Assembly: GCA_017554105.1 (NCBI GenBank)
Contig: JAFZIY010000025.1
Location: 58,844-122,843 of the forward strand
Length of the DNA stretch: 64,000 bases
Source of the DNA: Prevotella sp.
GTDB taxonomy: Bacteria; Bacteroidota; Bacteroidia; Bacteroidales; Bacteroidaceae
Direction of reading: 5' to 3'
Part shown: piece after piece, positions 63,011-64,000 of the stretch
Numbering within the stretch: position 1 is the stretch's first letter
How the letters are laid out: every line of letters starts with the position of its first letter
Notes under the pieces: generated by a model
Databases searched by the model: none
What the model saw: only the letters and a program-made list of their open reading frames with translations
Told to the model about the DNA's origin: nothing
Translations under genes and position numbers: made by a program

Positions 63011-63020
63011 GCGGGAGTCA
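63011..63020 (+). pseudogene. Short tRNA-Arg 3'-end fragment
   Basis: GCGGGAGTCA repeats the last ten bases of tRNA-Arg(ACG); the bases after it (CGAAAAGCAACAAAGAGAG) instead match those following tRNA-Arg(TCT) at 5328. Short, so by itself weak; the context supports it. Confidence 0.5.
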
Positions 63021-63030
63021 CGAAAAGCAA

Positions 63031-63098
63031 CAAAGAGAGTTATCACGACGATAACTCTCTTTTTCTTTATGTAGGACTTACCTTTATGCTATTATTCA
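63031..63098. repeat. 67-bp sequence shared with 5337-5403, copy 2
   Basis: Contains the hairpin AAAGAGAGTTATC-ACGAC-GATAACTCTCTTT and the tail TAGGACTTACCTTTATGCT. On the minus strand its end includes the stop codon of the SH3-like gene. Confidence 0.7.
63032..63066. terminator. Hairpin terminator beside the SH3-like gene
   Basis: A 13-bp perfect stem with loop ACGAC followed by TTCTTT on the plus strand. Lies within the shared 67-bp sequence. Confidence 0.7.
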
Positions 63099-63617
63099 TG
63101 GACAAGTGGTGATCGGATTGCTGCAAATTTTGTCGATAGGCATCCACCCTGTATAGCGTTTGTCTGAAGTCTCCACCTTGATCCATTCACCCCGAATCTC
63201 AATAGGACGCAGTCCCACTTCCATCAAATAGGAAGTACCTATTTTAAGGGGCTTGCCCTTTGCCGATGGGGTTACACGCAACACATTATCATAACTGCCA
63301 CTGATATGGAACCGCAACACCGAGTTATGCACCCAATAACCTGTCGTCGAACCTTTAAGCTGCACACTCTCATCCTCTTCGTAGCCGTAAACTTCAACAA
63401 CAGGGTCTATCTTCCACCAGTTGTTTTTCACTTCGAGCAGCTCCACCACATGACCGCCATCAACGTCAGGAAGAGTCTGCACCACCTGTCCATTAGGCGC
63501 ATTACGCACATTGGTGGGAGTACCGCTTGTGTCATAAATATAAGCACTTGCACCAGTCTGGGCATACACCGACATGGAAAAAACCATAATCAGGGTTGTC
63601 AAAACAAATTTTCTCAT
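63096..63617 (-). CDS. Secreted SH3-like domain protein
   Basis: 173 residues. Signal peptide (about 1-19, ending V-Y-A-Q). First half N-V-R-N-A-P-N-G-Q-V-V-Q-T-L and LLEVKNNWWKIDPVVEVYG follow bacterial SH3 patterns; the second half (LRVTPSAKGKPLKIGTSYLM, then RGEWIKVETSDKRYTGWMP) looks like a second, related fold. Such domains bind peptidoglycan or peptides. A possible box TATCTTTG at 63793-63800 (minus) would give a leader of about 170 bases. Confidence 0.75.
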   Translation of the reverse strand: MRKFVLTTLIMVFSMSVYAQTGASAYIYDTSGTPTNVRNAPNGQVVQTLPDVDGGHVVELLEVKNNWWKIDPVVEVYGYEEDESVQLKGSTTGYWVHNSVLRFHISGSYDNVLRVTPSAKGKPLKIGTSYLMEVGLRPIEIRGEWIKVETSDKRYTGWMPIDKICSNPITTCP

Positions 63618-64000
63618 ACCAATCCTAAATTCCGCAGCACTTCAGTTTAACTTCCTTTACAAGCACCTGGGCGGCAAAAGGGTTCTTGCTATAACAAGCG
63701 GCAGAGCCCGACGGCCCGGGATTTCGCCACGTCCGAGATTCCACTTGCCTTAGTGCTGCAAATCAAGACAAGCAAAAACATCAATGACACGACAAAGATA
63801 AACATAAAAATCTGAAAAACACTCCTTTTGGAGGAATAATTCTTGCGAAAAAACTATTTCCCCCGTTTCGACTCCTGGAAGAGCATGAAATAGGAAATGC
63901 AACAATGTAACTTTGTAACAATGTAACATTAAGCAATTTCATATATGTGTCTTGTACTGAAATAGGTTATAGATTGTAAGTATATATATACTATATTAAT
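63618..64000. other. Intergenic tail with repeats
   Basis: No credible coding frame. Contains the third double-hairpin repeat (63682-63711), a possible minus-strand promoter box (63793-63800) for the SH3-like gene, and AACAATGTAACTTTGT with AACAATGTAACATT near 63901-63931, a roughly 16-bp tandem duplication. The last 60 bases are AT-rich and run off the window. Confidence 0.5.
63682..63711 (+). repeat. Dispersed double-hairpin repeat, copy C
   Basis: GTTCTTGCTATAACAAGCGG then CAGAGCCCGA. The first stem is CTTG/CAAG here; the second is weaker (CGGC-AGA-GCCC). Shares GTTCTT and AAGCGGCAGAGCC with copies A and B. Confidence 0.5.

Overview
The window looks like a chromosomal segment of a Bacteroidales bacterium, most likely Prevotella-like. 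The grounds are Bacteroidetes-type promoters (TTTG, a 19-21 bp spacer, then TAnnTTTG) upstream of many genes and most tRNAs, an LpxC-FabZ fusion, families largely confined to Bacteroidetes (DUF4421, DUF1460, DUF5715, DUF5112/5113-type sensor kinase), and weak or A-rich ribosome-binding regions. No rRNA, prophage, integrative element or CRISPR array was seen. Names rest on motif reading and family knowledge; no database was searched.

Layout. 1-1.5 kb: the 3' part of a family 2 glycosyltransferase gene and an overlapping GNAT gene. 1.6-2 kb: two identical tRNA-Asp genes and a third tRNA-Asp 3' fragment. 2-5 kb (minus): DUF1460 amidase-like, DUF4421 and Gfo/Idh/MocA genes. 5.2-5.9 kb: tRNA-Arg(TCT), a transposase remnant and inverted repeats. 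5.9-8.1 kb (minus): a zinc-ribbon membrane protein and a GH25 muramidase. 8.1-19 kb: a hexuronate/2-keto-3-deoxygluconate (KDG) locus. Its minus arm is lacI-uxaA-nhaC. Its divergent plus arm is kdgK-eda, followed by a 1170-residue double-lobed sensor kinase overlapping eda, a response regulator and a miniature AbgT-like membrane protein. 19-26 kb (minus): tRNA-Lys and a complete tryptophan operon, trpDCFABEG, headed by a Trp-Trp-Trp leader peptide and an attenuator. 26-29 kb: a four-helix-bundle protein, a 650-bp AT-rich gap, a 41-codon gene plus rpe, and an ECF sigma factor. 29.0-29.4 kb: a cobalamin riboswitch with its own promoter but no same-strand gene behind it. 29.4-33.3 kb (minus): tatA-tatC, a NapH/NapG-like polyferredoxin fusion and a Tat-signal aldo/keto reductase. 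33.5-42.4 kb: prfC, rpsP, and an ABC exporter operon ending in a DsbD-like gene. 42.5-58.9 kb: an uninterrupted minus-strand run of housekeeping genes (phoH, purC, menG, aroE, purM, prfA, pyrF, HD hydrolase, lpxD, lpxC-fabZ, lpxA, miaA, PBP1A, Pif1-like helicase). 59-64 kb: DUF5715, an acidic protein, rarA, a TRIC-type channel, tRNA-Arg(ACG) and a secreted SH3-like protein.

How parts fit. UxaA makes KDG from altronate, KdgK phosphorylates it and Eda cleaves KDPG to pyruvate and glyceraldehyde-3-phosphate; the LacI protein, with inverted-repeat sites in the divergent promoter region, is the obvious local regulator. The sensor kinase overlaps eda, so signalling and KDPG cleavage are probably expressed together. 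The trp genes cover every step from chorismate to tryptophan, and the leader peptide predicts control by charged tRNA-Trp. The Tat translocase genes share an operon with a protein carrying a textbook Tat signal.

The least ordinary items are the double-lobed kinase, in which the intact ATPase and the only His-box-like motif lie in different halves, with its mini-AbgT partner; the cobalamin riboswitch without a gene; the trp leader; and a family of small structured repeats near the tRNA loci at both ends of the window.
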